DNA of 64,000 nucleotides, from assembly GCF_018863415.1 (NCBI RefSeq), contig NZ_JAHKSN010000013.1, forward strand, positions 59,144-123,143, in the 5' to 3' direction. Made by a program: the position numbers and the translations under genes. The DNA comes from Deinococcus aestuarii (lineage in GTDB: Bacteria > Deinococcota > Deinococci > Deinococcales > Deinococcaceae). The notes under the pieces were generated by a model, which was not told the DNA's origin, searched no databases, and saw only the letters and a program-made list of their open reading frames with translations. Positions 1-8,730 of the stretch are shown here, in pieces; position 1 is the first letter of the stretch; each line of letters starts with the position of its first letter.

Positions 1-1
1 C

Positions 2-523
2 GACCTGATCAAGGTGGACCTTCTGGCCCGCCGCGTCACCGGCGTCATGCACGCGGGCGGGATGCCGCAGGACGTGAAAATCTCGCCCGACGGTTCGGTG
101 TACTACGTGGCGGACATGATGGCGAACGGGCTGCGTGTGATTGACGGCTCGGGCGACACCCCCCGCAAGGTCGCCTTTATCCCCAGCGGCAGGGGCACGC
201 ACGGCCTGTACCCCAGCCGGGACGGCACGCGCCTCTTTATCTCCAACCGCGGCGAGGGCACCGTGTCCGTGCTCGACTTCGCCTCCCGGCACCTGATCGC
301 GCGCTGGAGCGTCCCGGGGGGCGGCAGCCCCGACATGGGCAGCGTCTCGGCGGACGGGAAGCAACTCTGGCTCTCGGGGCGGTACAGCGACGTGGTCTAC
401 GTGTTCGACACGCGGACCGGCCGGGTGCTCAAGGAGATTCAGGTTGGGCGCGGCCCGCACGGCCTGACCTACTTCCCCCAGCCCGGGCGCTATTCTCTGG
501 GACACACCGGCAACTACCGCTGA
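2..523 (+). CDS. YVTN-type beta-propeller protein, C-terminal part
   Basis: The reading frame is open from the left edge of the window, so the true start lies upstream; 173 residues are visible. Repeated blade motifs of the YVTN/NHL beta-propeller type are present: DVKISPDGSVYYVADM, THGLYPSRDGTRLFISNR, GEGTVSVLDF and DVVYVFDTRTGRVL, each about 40 residues apart and ending in a beta strand with V-x-V-x-D. Proteins of this class are usually exported and act in recognition or as oxidase-like scaffolds; the substrate cannot be read from the sequence. The frame ends cleanly 119 nt before the promoter of the next unit, so it is the end of a separate transcription unit. Confidence 0.8.
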   Translation, partial: DLIKVDLLARRVTGVMHAGGMPQDVKISPDGSVYYVADMMANGLRVIDGSGDTPRKVAFIPSGRGTHGLYPSRDGTRLFISNRGEGTVSVLDFASRHLIARWSVPGGGSPDMGSVSADGKQLWLSGRYSDVVYVFDTRTGRVLKEIQVGRGPHGLTYFPQPGRYSLGHTGNYR

Positions 524-603
524 ACGGGGCCTCCCCGCACCAAGTGTCCTCTCCGGTGACTGCCTGGCCGGGGGAGGGGGGTTGGGGGACCTCGCCAGCG
601 CGG

Positions 604-635
604 TATACCAGTCCTTTACCCCCTCCGGGTACTGT
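604..635 (+). promoter_or_regulatory. Class A direct-repeat promoter of the uppP unit
   Basis: TATACC (604-609) and TTTACC (615-620) are direct repeats with an 11 bp period. A TACTGT -10 box (630-635) follows after exactly 9 nt, and an ATG follows 7 nt later, so the transcript is probably leaderless. The layout matches the other class A sites of this window; binding by an OmpR-type regulator is inferred. Confidence 0.75.
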
Positions 636-642
636 CCCCGGC

Positions 643-699
643 ATGACCTGTCTCGTGACGGCCCCCGTTCCTCGTCCCTGTCCTGTGGTCCGGGTGTGA
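643..699 (+). CDS. 18-residue leaderless leader ORF overlapping the uppP start
   Basis: ATG lies 7 nt after the -10 box, as at the other leaderless genes here. The frame reads MTCLVTAPVPRPCPVVRV and its TGA (697-699) overlaps the GTG start of uppP (696-698) as GTGA. This arrangement suggests that ribosomes loading on the leaderless ATG reach uppP by termination-reinitiation. It may have no function as a peptide. Whether it is translated is an inference from promoter spacing and the overlap only. Confidence 0.5.
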   Translation: MTCLVTAPVPRPCPVVRV

Positions 700-1541
700 A
701 TCCCCTGGTGAGCGCCGTGTTCCTCGGGGTGGTCGAGGGCCTGACGGAGTTCCTGCCGGTCTCCTCGACCGGGCACCTAATCGTCGCCGAGCGCCTAATC
801 GGCTACCGCGACGTGGGCGAGACCTTTACCATCGTGATCCAGCTCGGGGCCATCCTGGCGGTGGTGTGGTTTTACCTGCGCGAACTGCTGGACAAGCTCG
901 GTGCGCTCCTGAGGGGTCAACCCCAGGCCCGACGCTTCTGGCTCAACCTGGTGATCGCCTCGCTGCCCGCCGCCGTGGTGGGGTTGCTGTTCGAGAACGC
1001 CATCAAAGCCGTGCTGTTCTCGCCGACCACCGTGGCGCTCAGCCTGATCGTCGGCGGTGTCATCCTCTGGGTGGTTGAGGCGCGCCGGGCTCAGCCGACG
1101 ACGGTGTCGGTCGTGGACCCGCAGCACACCCCGGAGCCCGATCTCTACGGCGTCACGCCCCGGCAGGCGCTGACCATCGGCCTCGCCCAGGCCGTGGCGG
1201 TGATTCCCGGCGTGTCGCGGAGCGGCGCGAGCATCGTGGGCGGGCTGCTGAGCGGCCTGGACCGGGTGACGGCGACCGCCTTCTCGTTTTTCATGGGCAT
1301 CCCGGTGCTGGGCGCGGCGGGGCTGTACAGCCTGTACAAGGCCCGGCACACGCTGGGACAGATCGAGGGCGGCGCGCCGGCCCTCCTCGTCGGCACCGCC
1401 GTGTCGTTCGTGACGGCGCTGCTGGCGGTGTCGTGGCTGCTGAGGTACGTGTCCCGCCACGATTTCCGGAGCTTCGCCGTGTACCGCGTCGTCTTCGGTG
1501 CCGTCATCCTGGCCCTGGTGGCGGCGGGAGCGCTGCGGTAG
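696..1541 (+). CDS. uppP: Undecaprenyl-diphosphatase UppP (BacA family)
   Basis: Integral membrane enzyme that removes a phosphate from undecaprenyl diphosphate, recycling the lipid carrier for peptidoglycan and other envelope polymers. The 281-residue length is normal for the family. The two diagnostic motifs are present: EGLTEFLPVSSTGH at residues 14-27 and PGVSRSGAS near residue 171, with about eight hydrophobic segments. The start is placed at GTG 696 because family members begin directly before the first motif; the open frame upstream (from 582) crosses the promoter and is not coding. It lies behind a class A direct-repeat promoter and a coupled leader ORF, so it is probably controlled with the two PAP2 phosphatases of the window. 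Confidence 0.93.
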   Translation: MNPLVSAVFLGVVEGLTEFLPVSSTGHLIVAERLIGYRDVGETFTIVIQLGAILAVVWFYLRELLDKLGALLRGQPQARRFWLNLVIASLPAAVVGLLFENAIKAVLFSPTTVALSLIVGGVILWVVEARRAQPTTVSVVDPQHTPEPDLYGVTPRQALTIGLAQAVAVIPGVSRSGASIVGGLLSGLDRVTATAFSFFMGIPVLGAAGLYSLYKARHTLGQIEGGAPALLVGTAVSFVTALLAVSWLLRYVSRHDFRSFAVYRVVFGAVILALVAAGALR

Positions 1542-1842
1542 GCACTGGGGGCGAGCTGGAGTGTCCTCGCGCCGCTGGCACGCCGTGTTCGGGGGCTGGG
1601 CCACCTGTCCCGGCGGTTCGGCGCCCTGCGGAGGAGACCGCCACCGCCCGTGAAGAGTCCTGGGCCGGTGTGATTCCTGCCGCCGCTTCAGGGCCAGGTG
1701 CAGGGTCACGCGCCAGCCTTCTGGGCTCGTGCAGACACGTTCCGCAGGGGTTCCACGTGCCGTCGCTCGGAACCTCCCCCAGGGCCTCGAACCCGGCTGG
1801 CGGCGAGAGCCTCCCCGAAACCCGACCCCGGGCCGGACGGGT
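1542..1842. other. Gap without a recognisable gene
   Basis: This 301-nt stretch lies between the convergent ends of uppP and the minus-strand gene. Long open frames run through it on both strands, but they have the base pattern of GC-rich chance frames and no recognisable motif. No clear terminator hairpin with a T-run was seen. Confidence 0.4.
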
Positions 1843-2595
1843 TCAGGCGGGAAAGCGTCCACGGCCATGTCCTGCGATCCTGCCGACCCCGCTGCCGACA
1901 GCCACCTGGGCAGGTTGCCCGGTCGCCGTGGTACTTCCCGGCCAGGACGCCCGGGTCCTCAGCCAGGTCGCGTGTTCGGCGATCAGGCGGCCACGCTCGC
2001 TGGCCTGGGGATGGACGTGGACGCCCCGTCGCCCGGTGAACCCGAGGCTGTACAGCGTGGCGAGGATCTCCGGGCGGTGCGCGATGGGCACCCCTGCCCC
2101 CGCCCAGTGGTCCGCCGTGGCCCTCAGGCAGGCGGCGACCAGGTGCGGGGCTGCGAGGGGGTCGAGCAGCAGCCGAAGCTGCGCTGGCAGGTCGGGCGGC
2201 ACCTCCAGATAGCCCAGCGCACCGAGGCGGCGCAGGGTGCCCACCTTCATCTGGGCGCGGCCCAGGCTGAAGGTCTCGACGGGTCGGCCCGCCAGCCACC
2301 CGGCCAGCCGCCGGAGGGCCGCCGCCGGGCGCTCCGGCAGCGAGACGGTCAGGCGCAGCAAGATCTGCTGGAGGTGATCGTACCCGTCGAGGCGCACCTG
2401 CTCGTCGGCCAGGACGGCGGCAATCAGAGTGGCATCGACGCCGTACCGGTCCGCCGCGTTCCGGGTGGCCCGCTCGTCGGTCGAGGTGAACCGGACGCGA
2501 CGCAGCCTGGCGGCGTGCGCACGGGGCTGTGCGGGTGGCCGTCCGGCAGGAAGGTCTGGCCGGGCGGGAAGCGACTCGGGCGTCAGGGTGATCAT
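1843..2595 (-). CDS. Hypothetical protein with a weak lysozyme-like helix, class A promoter
   Basis: A 250-residue protein without signal peptide or membrane segment. Residues 48-66 (ADRYGVDATLIAAVLADEQ) resemble the helix carrying the catalytic glutamate in lysozyme-fold transglycosylases (YGVD-x-LL-AV-x-x-E), with Glu65 in the expected place, but the rest of such a domain is not evident and the assignment is weak. The start is ATG 2595 and not an upstream frame extension: a class A promoter places its -10 box 6 nt before this ATG. The C-terminal 40 residues are rich in Gly, Ala and Thr and may be poorly structured. It is convergent with uppP and is one of the few regulon members that does not look membrane-bound. 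Confidence 0.65.
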   Translation of the reverse strand: MITLTPESLPARPDLPAGRPPAQPRAHAARLRRVRFTSTDERATRNAADRYGVDATLIAAVLADEQVRLDGYDHLQQILLRLTVSLPERPAAALRRLAGWLAGRPVETFSLGRAQMKVGTLRRLGALGYLEVPPDLPAQLRLLLDPLAAPHLVAACLRATADHWAGAGVPIAHRPEILATLYSLGFTGRRGVHVHPQASERGRLIAEHATWLRTRASWPGSTTATGQPAQVAVGSGVGRIAGHGRGRFPA

Positions 2596-2601
2596 GCGGC
2601 C

Positions 2602-2633
2602 ATGATCTGCCGGAGACGTAAAAGGGCCGTATA
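2602..2633 (-). promoter_or_regulatory. Class A direct-repeat promoter of the 1843-2595 gene
   Basis: Read on the minus strand: TATACG (2633-2628), 5 nt, TTTACG (2622-2617), 9 nt, GATCAT -10 (2607-2602), 6 nt, ATG (2595). The spacing is identical to the plus-strand class A sites. Confidence 0.7.
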
Positions 2634-2969
2634 GGCGCCTGCGGTCGGGCAGGGGGCCGCCAGTGAAGCTGGCGAGACCGCCCGGCAGGAGAGGCAAGGC
2701 AGCCATCAGATGCGTAACCGTCGCGCGTCATGCTCCCCGGGCGGCGGTCACCGGCGATTCCACTGAGTCACCTCCTCCTGGAACCGCCACGCCCCGGCCC
2801 TCGGCGCCTCCCCCTCCTGCCGGGCGCTGCCAGCCTGCCGCCCGAACGTCACGTTCCCGCCCCGGCCGGGCGCCCCACACCAGACCCGCCACAGAACCCC
2901 TTTCCCTACCAACCACAGGGATGGGGACGCCCCGGAACACCCCGCACCCTTCCTGATGCGCGCCAGCGT
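2634..2969. other. Divergent intergenic region without a recognised gene
   Basis: Between the outward-facing class A promoters of the lysozyme-like gene (minus) and the PepSY gene (plus) lie about 336 nt. Open frames exist but contain no motif, no good ribosome binding site and no conserved block. Nothing functional was identified here. Confidence 0.4.
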
Positions 2970-3022
2970 TATACGCGGACTTTACCGTCTTATACGGCCT
3001 TTTTACCGGCCGCTCCTACGCT
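2970..3022 (+). promoter_or_regulatory. Double class A operator of the first PepSY gene
   Basis: Four hexamers in a row: TATACG (2970), TTTACC (2981), TATACG (2991) and TTTACC (3002), with 11, 10 and 11 bp steps. The last is followed by 9 nt and a TACGCT -10 box (3017-3022). Unlike most class A promoters, the gene has a leader of about 30 nt and a Shine-Dalgarno AAGGAG at 3050. Tandem sites suggest binding of two regulator dimers. Confidence 0.78.
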
Positions 3023-3061
3023 CCGGGCACGCAGAAGGAATCTGCGGACAAGGAGAACACC

Positions 3062-3562
3062 ATGCGCAAGAATGTCAAGACCGTCCTGCTCACCCTCACC
3101 GCCCTGACCGCCGTCGGCCTCCCACTCGCCGGGCACGCCTTCGCCCAGGGGAAGGCCCCCTCCGCCCAGGTGGCCCAGGGCGGTCAGGCGAGTCAGGACG
3201 CGGAAACCAACGATGACCAGGGCGGCGCCGTGCGGGGCAGCATCCAGCTTCCCGACGACCCGCAGGGCACGGAGGTGCCGGACGCGCAGGAAGAGGCCCA
3301 GTACCGTTCGCTGGCGAAGATCACGCCCACTCAGGCCCAGCAGGCCGCTCAGGCCGCCGTGCCCGGCACGGTCACCAGCGTGAAGCTCGAAGACCAGGAC
3401 GGCAGCCTGGTGTACGCCGTGGTGATCGGCCAGACCGAGGTGGCGGTGGACGCCGGGAACGGCCAGGTCCTGCGCCAGGAGGCCGCCGGTCAGGACCAGG
3501 GCACCGACCAGGAGACGGGTGGACAGGAGGGCCCCGAGACGGGCGAGAGCGGCACCAACTGA
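3062..3562 (+). CDS. Secreted PepSY-domain protein
   Basis: A 166-residue exported protein. Residues 1-28 form a signal peptide (KNVK followed by a hydrophobic core, ending GHAFAQ). A Gln/Glu/Asp-rich linker leads to a PepSY domain at about 85-140, with the typical ITPTQAQQAAQAAVPGTV helix start and a V-x-LE-x-x-DGSLVYAVVI beta hairpin, then VDAGNGQVL. The C-terminus is an acidic, Gln/Gly-rich tail. PepSY domains are found in protease inhibitors and in sensors of envelope state. It is about 60 percent identical by eye to the protein at 25971-26474, and both genes carry the same unusual four-repeat operator, so the pair is a co-regulated duplication. Confidence 0.85.
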   Translation: MRKNVKTVLLTLTALTAVGLPLAGHAFAQGKAPSAQVAQGGQASQDAETNDDQGGAVRGSIQLPDDPQGTEVPDAQEEAQYRSLAKITPTQAQQAAQAAVPGTVTSVKLEDQDGSLVYAVVIGQTEVAVDAGNGQVLRQEAAGQDQGTDQETGGQEGPETGESGTN

Positions 3563-3617
3563 GTTCCCGCGCCCGGTGGCTGAACGCTGACCCGGCCACC
3601 ACCTGACCCACCTCACC

Positions 3618-3648
3618 ACGACGGGCACCTTCCCAGGGTGCCCGTCGT
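3618..3648 (+). terminator. Terminator hairpin after the PepSY gene
   Basis: A perfect 12-bp stem (ACGACGGGCACC paired with its complement) with a 7-nt loop, 55 nt after the PepSY stop and 15 nt before the next operator. No long T-run follows. Confidence 0.6.
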
Positions 3649-3663
3649 CCTCTCGCCCGACGG

Positions 3664-3695
3664 TATACCGCGTCTTTACCTTCCTCGGGCAAGCT
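3664..3695 (+). promoter_or_regulatory. Class A promoter of the PAP2 / regulator / kinase operon
   Basis: TATACC (3664-3669), 5 nt, TTTACC (3675-3680), 9 nt, CAAGCT -10 (3690-3695), 6 nt, ATG 3702. Because the operon encodes an OmpR-type regulator, this site would make the system autoregulated. Confidence 0.75.
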
Positions 3696-3701
3696 GCGGG
3701 T

Positions 3702-4363
<662 letters not shown>

Positions 4364-4367
<4 letters not shown>

Positions 4368-5044
4368 GACTCCTGATCGTCGAGGACGACCCCCATATCG
4401 CCGAACTGCTGAGCGACGGCCTGACCGAGGAGGGCTACGAGTGCGACCGGGCCGCGAGCGCCGCCGAGGGCCGCGAACTCGCCCGGCTGTTTCCCTACGG
4501 CCTGCTGATCCTGGACGTGATGCTCCCCGAGGGCATCGACGCCGGGTACCGACTGGGGCGGCAGCTCAGGGAGGGCGGCCTGAACACCCCCATCTTGTAC
4601 CTCACCGCCCGGGGCACCGTCGAGGACCGGGTGGAGGGGCTGGAGGCGGGCGGGGACGACTACCTGGTCAAGCCGTTCGCGTTCAAGGAACTGCGGGCGC
4701 GGGTGCGGGCCCTGCTGCGGCGGGCGAGCGGCAACGCCCAGAACACGGTCACCCTGCCGGGGGGCTGGGTGATGGACCTGGGGGGCCGGGAACTCTACGC
4801 TACGGGCGTCCGTGCCGAGCTGACCCGCCGGGAGTTCGCGCTGCTGGAACTGCTGGTCCTGAACCCGGGCCGGGCCTTTTCGCGCGACGAGATCATCGAG
4901 CGCCTGTGGGGGGGTGATGGGGGGGCCGTGGAGCCCAAGGTGATCGACGTGTACGTCAGCACCATCCGCCGCAAGACCACCGACGTCCTGATCGACACCA
5001 TCCGGGGCACCGGGTACCGGCTGGGCCGGGGTGAGGCGATGTGA
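4364..5044 (+). CDS. OmpR/PhoB-family response regulator
   Basis: A 226-residue two-domain regulator. The receiver occupies about residues 1-118, with the acidic pair at 8-9, phosphoacceptor Asp51 (LLILDVMLP), Thr81 and Lys103 (DDYLVKPF). A winged helix-turn-helix fills about 130-222 (LTRREFALLELL, then RDEIIERLW and the recognition region VIDVYVSTIRRK). Such regulators bind as dimers to direct repeats of about 11 bp. The operon promoter carries exactly such a repeat, making this gene the best candidate for the regulator of all class A sites. It overlaps the PAP2 gene (ATGA) and the kinase gene (GTGA). The binding assignment is inferred. Confidence 0.93.
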
Positions 5045-6360
5045 CCCGGGGGGGCGGCCGGCGGGTGGGCTGGAGACCCCGGGACTGGAGCCTGCGGGTC
5101 AAGCTCACGCTGGGCTACGCGCTGGTCTTCGCGGTGACCATCCTGCTCGGGGCCGTGCTGGTGTACTTCCTGGCCCGGGACAGCCTGACGGGTTCGCTCG
5201 ACACCACCTTGCGGGAGACGGCCAGCGTGGCGCAGGGCAGCATCGAGGACCAGAACGGCCGCTGGACCTTCTCGTCGGAGCTGAGACCGACCGGCGACCT
5301 GGCCATCGAACTGCTCTCGCCCACGGGGAGGCCGCTGGCCCGCGCGGGTCAGGAGGAGCACGACCAGGCCATCCCCCTGCGCGTGGGCTTTCTCTCGACG
5401 GCAGAGCACCGGGTGCTGACCCTGCCCGTGGACGGCGGGCTGTTCCTGCGGGTCTCCCGGCCCAGCGATACCCTGGTGGAGTTGCTGGAAACCCTGGCCC
5501 GTATCCTCAGCGCCGGCAGTGTGCTGATGGTCATCGTGGCCTGCGGGGCGGGGTATGTCCTGGCCGACCGGGCCCTGCGCCCGGTGGACGCGGTGGCCCG
5601 CACCGCCGAGGGCATCGCCCGGCGCGGCAATTACCAGGAGCGGGTGCCCGCCGCGCCCGGCCACGACGAGATGGCCCGGCTGACCTCCACCGTGAACGCG
5701 ATGCTCGACCAGCTCGAGGTCACCATCGAGCGCGAGAAGAGCTTCGCCCGCATCGCCGCCCACGAGTTGCGCACGCCGCTGACCGTGCTCAAGGGCCGCC
5801 TCGACCTCACCCTGGAGCGCCCGCGTGAGGCCGCCGACTACCAGCGTGCCCTGAGCGGGATGCAGGGCCGGGTGGACGCGCTGATCACCCTCTCGGAGGG
5901 CCTGCTCGCCCTGGCCCGCACCGACGCCCCGGTGCATCTGGAACGGGTGGAACTGGCGGGCAGCGCCGCGGCGGCGGTGGACGCGCTCGACGAGGTGGCG
6001 CGCCCGGCGGGCCGGCCGGTGCAGCTCGACCTCAACGAAAGCTGGGTGCAGGCCGAGGAGGAGGGGGTGGGACGCGCCCTCGCCAACCTGATCGAGAACG
6101 CGCTCAAGTACGGCACGGGTGGCGTCCTGGTGCGGGTCCGGGAACGTGAGGTCACGGTGCGCAGCGCGGGCCCCGGGCCGGACCAGGCCCAGTGGACCCG
6201 GCTGCTGGAACCTTTCGAGCGCGGCTCGGGCACCCAGGAAACCGCCGGAAGCGGGCTGGGCCTGCCGCTGGTGGCCGCCCTCGCCCGGCGCTGGAATGCC
6301 GAACTCCTGCCCCGCTGGGAGGAAGGCGCCTTTGAGGTCAGCCTGCGTTTTCCGGCCTGA
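5041..6360 (+). CDS. Sensor histidine kinase, partner of the class A regulator candidate
   Basis: A 439-residue membrane kinase. Transmembrane helices at about 22-45 and 155-177 flank a periplasmic sensor region of about 110 residues, followed by a HAMP segment (ADRALRPVDAVARTAEGIA). The H-box carries the phosphorylated His241 (ARIAAHELRTPL); the ATPase domain has the N-box LANLIENALKYG near 347 and the G-box GSGLGLP near 404. GTG start overlaps the regulator stop as GTGA. The external sensor domain has no recognised fold, so the signal is unknown; the targets suggest envelope or lipid stress. Confidence 0.92.
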   Translation: MTRGGGRRVGWRPRDWSLRVKLTLGYALVFAVTILLGAVLVYFLARDSLTGSLDTTLRETASVAQGSIEDQNGRWTFSSELRPTGDLAIELLSPTGRPLARAGQEEHDQAIPLRVGFLSTAEHRVLTLPVDGGLFLRVSRPSDTLVELLETLARILSAGSVLMVIVACGAGYVLADRALRPVDAVARTAEGIARRGNYQERVPAAPGHDEMARLTSTVNAMLDQLEVTIEREKSFARIAAHELRTPLTVLKGRLDLTLERPREAADYQRALSGMQGRVDALITLSEGLLALARTDAPVHLERVELAGSAAAAVDALDEVARPAGRPVQLDLNESWVQAEEEGVGRALANLIENALKYGTGGVLVRVREREVTVRSAGPGPDQAQWTRLLEPFERGSGTQETAGSGLGLPLVAALARRWNAELLPRWEEGAFEVSLRFPA

Positions 6361-6410
6361 CCCGCCGTTCTCCTCCCGCCGCACCCACAGTCCACCCCAG
6401 GAGGTCCCAC

Positions 6411-7439
6411 ATGTTCGACGTATTTCCTCGCCCTGAAGTTGCTCTCGCTGCGGAGGTTTCTACGGCGGTGTCCCATCCATCACCGGCCGATCTCGTGGAC
6501 GAACAGGGAGGCTTCAGCCCACGCGGCGTGGTTCCGGTGGGAGCATCCGTCGTGCGACGGGCTCGCCGCCTGTGGTGGGTGTGCCCCGTGCTGCTAAGCA
6601 CAGCGGTGGCCCAACCTAAAAGCCTGCCGCCCTTCTCGCACGTGTTCGTGCTGGTGCTGGAAAACACCTCGGCGGGGGACGTGCTGGGCAACCCCAACCT
6701 GCCGACCCTGAACGCGCTCGCGCGGGAGTACGGTCTCGCCACGAACTACACAGGGGTCGCCCACCCCAGCCTGCCCAACTACGTGGCCCTGCTCTTCGGC
6801 AGCACCCTCGGCAGCCGCAGCGACGACCCCCGCCAGCGTTTCCCCGGGGACAACCTCGCCCTGCAACTGGAGCACGCGGGGAAGACCTGGAAGGGGTACA
6901 TGCAGGGGTTGCCCGGCCCCGGGTGGGACGGCCCTTCGGCGGGCACCTACGCCAAGAAGCACAACCCCCTGATGCTCTCCTCCGAGATTGCCGGGAACCC
7001 GGCCCGCGCCCGGAGGGTGGTCCCCCTGGAGGAGCTGGACGCCGACCTGCGTTCCGGGACCGTCCCCACCTTCGCGCTGATCGTGCCCGACCTGTGCCAC
7101 GACCTGCACGGGGCGCTGACCTGCTGGCGTGGCTCCGGGCTGGAGCGGGCCGGGGACGCCTTCGTGCGCGAGTGGGCCGCGAAGATCATGGCCTCCCCCG
7201 CCTGGAAGGACCACGCCGCCCTGGTGATCACCTTCGACGAGGGGGGCGGCGGAGACCGGGCCGGGGGTGGGGGCAACGTGGCGACGGTCGTGGTGACGAG
7301 TGGCGGCCCGCGCGGGGTGCGGTCGAACCGGCCCTCCAACCACTACAGCCTGCTGCGGACCCTGGAGGACGCCTGGGGGCTGCCCCCGCTGCGCGAGGCC
7401 GCGCGGGCGACGCCCATGACCGACCTGTTCACGCGCTGA
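6411..7439 (+). CDS. Secreted phosphoesterase / acid phosphatase-like protein
   Basis: The enzyme core belongs to the phospholipase C / acid phosphatase part of the alkaline-phosphatase-like superfamily: HVFVLVLENTS at the start of the core, then AHPSLPNYVALLFGS, a C-x-DLHGALTC region and VITFDEGGGGD near the end. These provide metal-binding Glu, Asn and Asp residues. ATG 6411 has a good ribosome site (AGGAGGT, 6396-6402) and gives 342 residues. However, a convincing signal peptide (RRARRLWWVCPVLLSTAVAQ) begins only at GTG 6552, which would give 295 residues. The first 47 codons may therefore be leader sequence. It follows the kinase by 50 nt and may be read through from the PAP2 operon, which would suit phosphate or lipid turnover. 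Confidence 0.75.
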   Translation: MFDVFPRPEVALAAEVSTAVSHPSPADLVDEQGGFSPRGVVPVGASVVRRARRLWWVCPVLLSTAVAQPKSLPPFSHVFVLVLENTSAGDVLGNPNLPTLNALAREYGLATNYTGVAHPSLPNYVALLFGSTLGSRSDDPRQRFPGDNLALQLEHAGKTWKGYMQGLPGPGWDGPSAGTYAKKHNPLMLSSEIAGNPARARRVVPLEELDADLRSGTVPTFALIVPDLCHDLHGALTCWRGSGLERAGDAFVREWAAKIMASPAWKDHAALVITFDEGGGGDRAGGGGNVATVVVTSGGPRGVRSNRPSNHYSLLRTLEDAWGLPPLREAARATPMTDLFTR

Positions 7440-7445
7440 GGTTCC

Positions 7446-7477
7446 TATACCGCCTTTATACCGGGCGGGCCTACGGT
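7446..7477 (+). promoter_or_regulatory. Class A promoter of the ABC export operon
   Basis: TATACC (7446-7451), 5 nt, TATACC (7457-7462), 9 nt, TACGGT -10 (7472-7477), 6 nt, ATG 7484. Both hexamers are the exact TATACC form. Confidence 0.75.
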
Positions 7478-7483
7478 CGGGGC

Positions 7484-8050
7484 ATGAACAAGAACCAAGG
7501 TCTGGTGCGGCCCGCAGCGACGTTCGCCCTTCTCATCCTGGTCTCCGGCGCCCTCGCGCAGACGCAGGTGGCCCCCGAAACCCACCCGGTGGGCGACATC
7601 CCCGACTCGCAGGCGTTCGTGCGGTATACCAACGCGCCGGGCGGCTACAGCCTGGAAGTCCCCGAGGGCTGGGCGCGCCGTGACCAGGGTCCGGCGGTGA
7701 GCTTCACCTCCAAGTACGGCACCGTCGAGGTGACGGCCCGGAAAGCGACGGGGACTCCGAGTGTCGCGGCGGTCCGGGCGGGCGACCTCGCCGCGCTGGC
7801 CCGGACGGACCCCAGCGTGAAGGTCACCCTGGTCAAGGCGGCGCCGTTGCCCGCCGGGAACGCCGTGCTGGCTCGCTTTACCTCCACCTCCGCCCCGAAC
7901 GCGGTCACGGGACGGCGCGCCGCGCTCGACAACGACCTGTACGTGCTCACCAAGAACGGGCGCGAGGTCGTCCTGCGGATGAGTGCCCCCAGGGGGGCGG
8001 ACAACGTGGACGCCTGGAACCGGGTCGCGCGTTCGTTCGCGTGGAGGTGA
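7484..8050 (+). CDS. Secreted PsbP/DUF1795-like protein, first gene of an ABC operon
   Basis: A 188-residue exported protein with signal peptide 1-25 (ending SGALAQ). The mature part (Y-x-NAPGGYSLEVPEGW, then FTSKYGTVEVTARKA and NDLYVLTKNGREVVLRMSAP) has the layout of small single-domain PsbP or DUF1795-like proteins, in which a beta-sheet protein carries a G-Y/F-S-L-x-x-P-x-x-W opening. Function is unknown. It starts leaderless from a class A promoter and its stop overlaps the next ABC ATPase gene, so it is likely a periplasmic partner of the transporter. Confidence 0.75.
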   Translation: MNKNQGLVRPAATFALLILVSGALAQTQVAPETHPVGDIPDSQAFVRYTNAPGGYSLEVPEGWARRDQGPAVSFTSKYGTVEVTARKATGTPSVAAVRAGDLAALARTDPSVKVTLVKAAPLPAGNAVLARFTSTSAPNAVTGRRAALDNDLYVLTKNGREVVLRMSAPRGADNVDAWNRVARSFAWR

Positions 8051-8730
8051 GGGCCGTGTCCATCCTGGAGGCCGTGGACCTGTACCGCTTCTACCACGTG
8101 GCGGACGAGGAGGTGCGCGCCCTGCGCGGGGTCAGCCTGGACGTGGCGCCGGGAGAACTGGTCGCCTTGCTGGGCGCCTCCGGCAGCGGCAAGAGCACCC
8201 TGCTCGCCTGCCTGGCGGGCCTGGACGACCCGGACGGCGGCGCGGTGACGGTGGCGGGCGAGCGCCTGACCCGGCGGCCCGAGGCGCAACGGGCGGGGGT
8301 GCGGGCCCGGCACCTGGGCGTGATGTTGCAGGGCGGGAACCTGCTCGCGCACCTCAACGTGCTCGACAACGTGACCCTGACGGGGCGGTTGCTGGGGCAG
8401 CCGGGCGAGGCCCGCGCGCTGGAGTTGCTGGGGCAGCTCGGGCTGGACCACCGGCGGCGCTCCTTTCCGGCGCAGCTCTCCGGGGGGGAGGTCGCGCGCG
8501 CCTCGCTCGCGGCGGCCCTGGCCCACCGCCCCGCCGCGCTGCTCGCCGACGAGCCGACCGCCGAGGTGGACGCGGCGACCGAGGAACGGGTGATCGGCGT
8601 GATTGAGGCGTTCGTGCGGGGGGAGGGGCACGGCGGACGCTGCGCCGTCATCGCCACCCACAGCCCCCGGCTGGCCGCCCGGGCGGGCCGCGTGCTGCGG
8701 CTGAAAGACGGGAGGTGGCAGGATGCGTGA
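8047..8730 (+). CDS. ABC transporter ATPase (MacB/LolD type), first of two
   Basis: A 227-residue ATPase of the LolD/MacB group. Walker A GASGSGKST, Q-loop region VMLQGGNLLAHLNVLDN, signature LSGGEVARASLA, Walker B AALLADEPTAEVD and the switch His in ATHSPR are all present. The GTG start at 8047 overlaps the preceding stop (GTGA). It is followed, with 8 nt overlap, by a second ATPase and then an 878-residue FtsX-type permease. This set probably extracts or exports lipids, lipoproteins or peptides at the membrane. Confidence 0.9.
   Translation: MRAVSILEAVDLYRFYHVADEEVRALRGVSLDVAPGELVALLGASGSGKSTLLACLAGLDDPDGGAVTVAGERLTRRPEAQRAGVRARHLGVMLQGGNLLAHLNVLDNVTLTGRLLGQPGEARALELLGQLGLDHRRRSFPAQLSGGEVARASLAAALAHRPAALLADEPTAEVDAATEERVIGVIEAFVRGEGHGGRCAVIATHSPRLAARAGRVLRLKDGRWQDA

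Noticed and set aside
7624..7640. TATACC inside the 7484-8050 gene
   Set aside because: No second hexamer at 11 bp, no -10 box and located in coding sequence.
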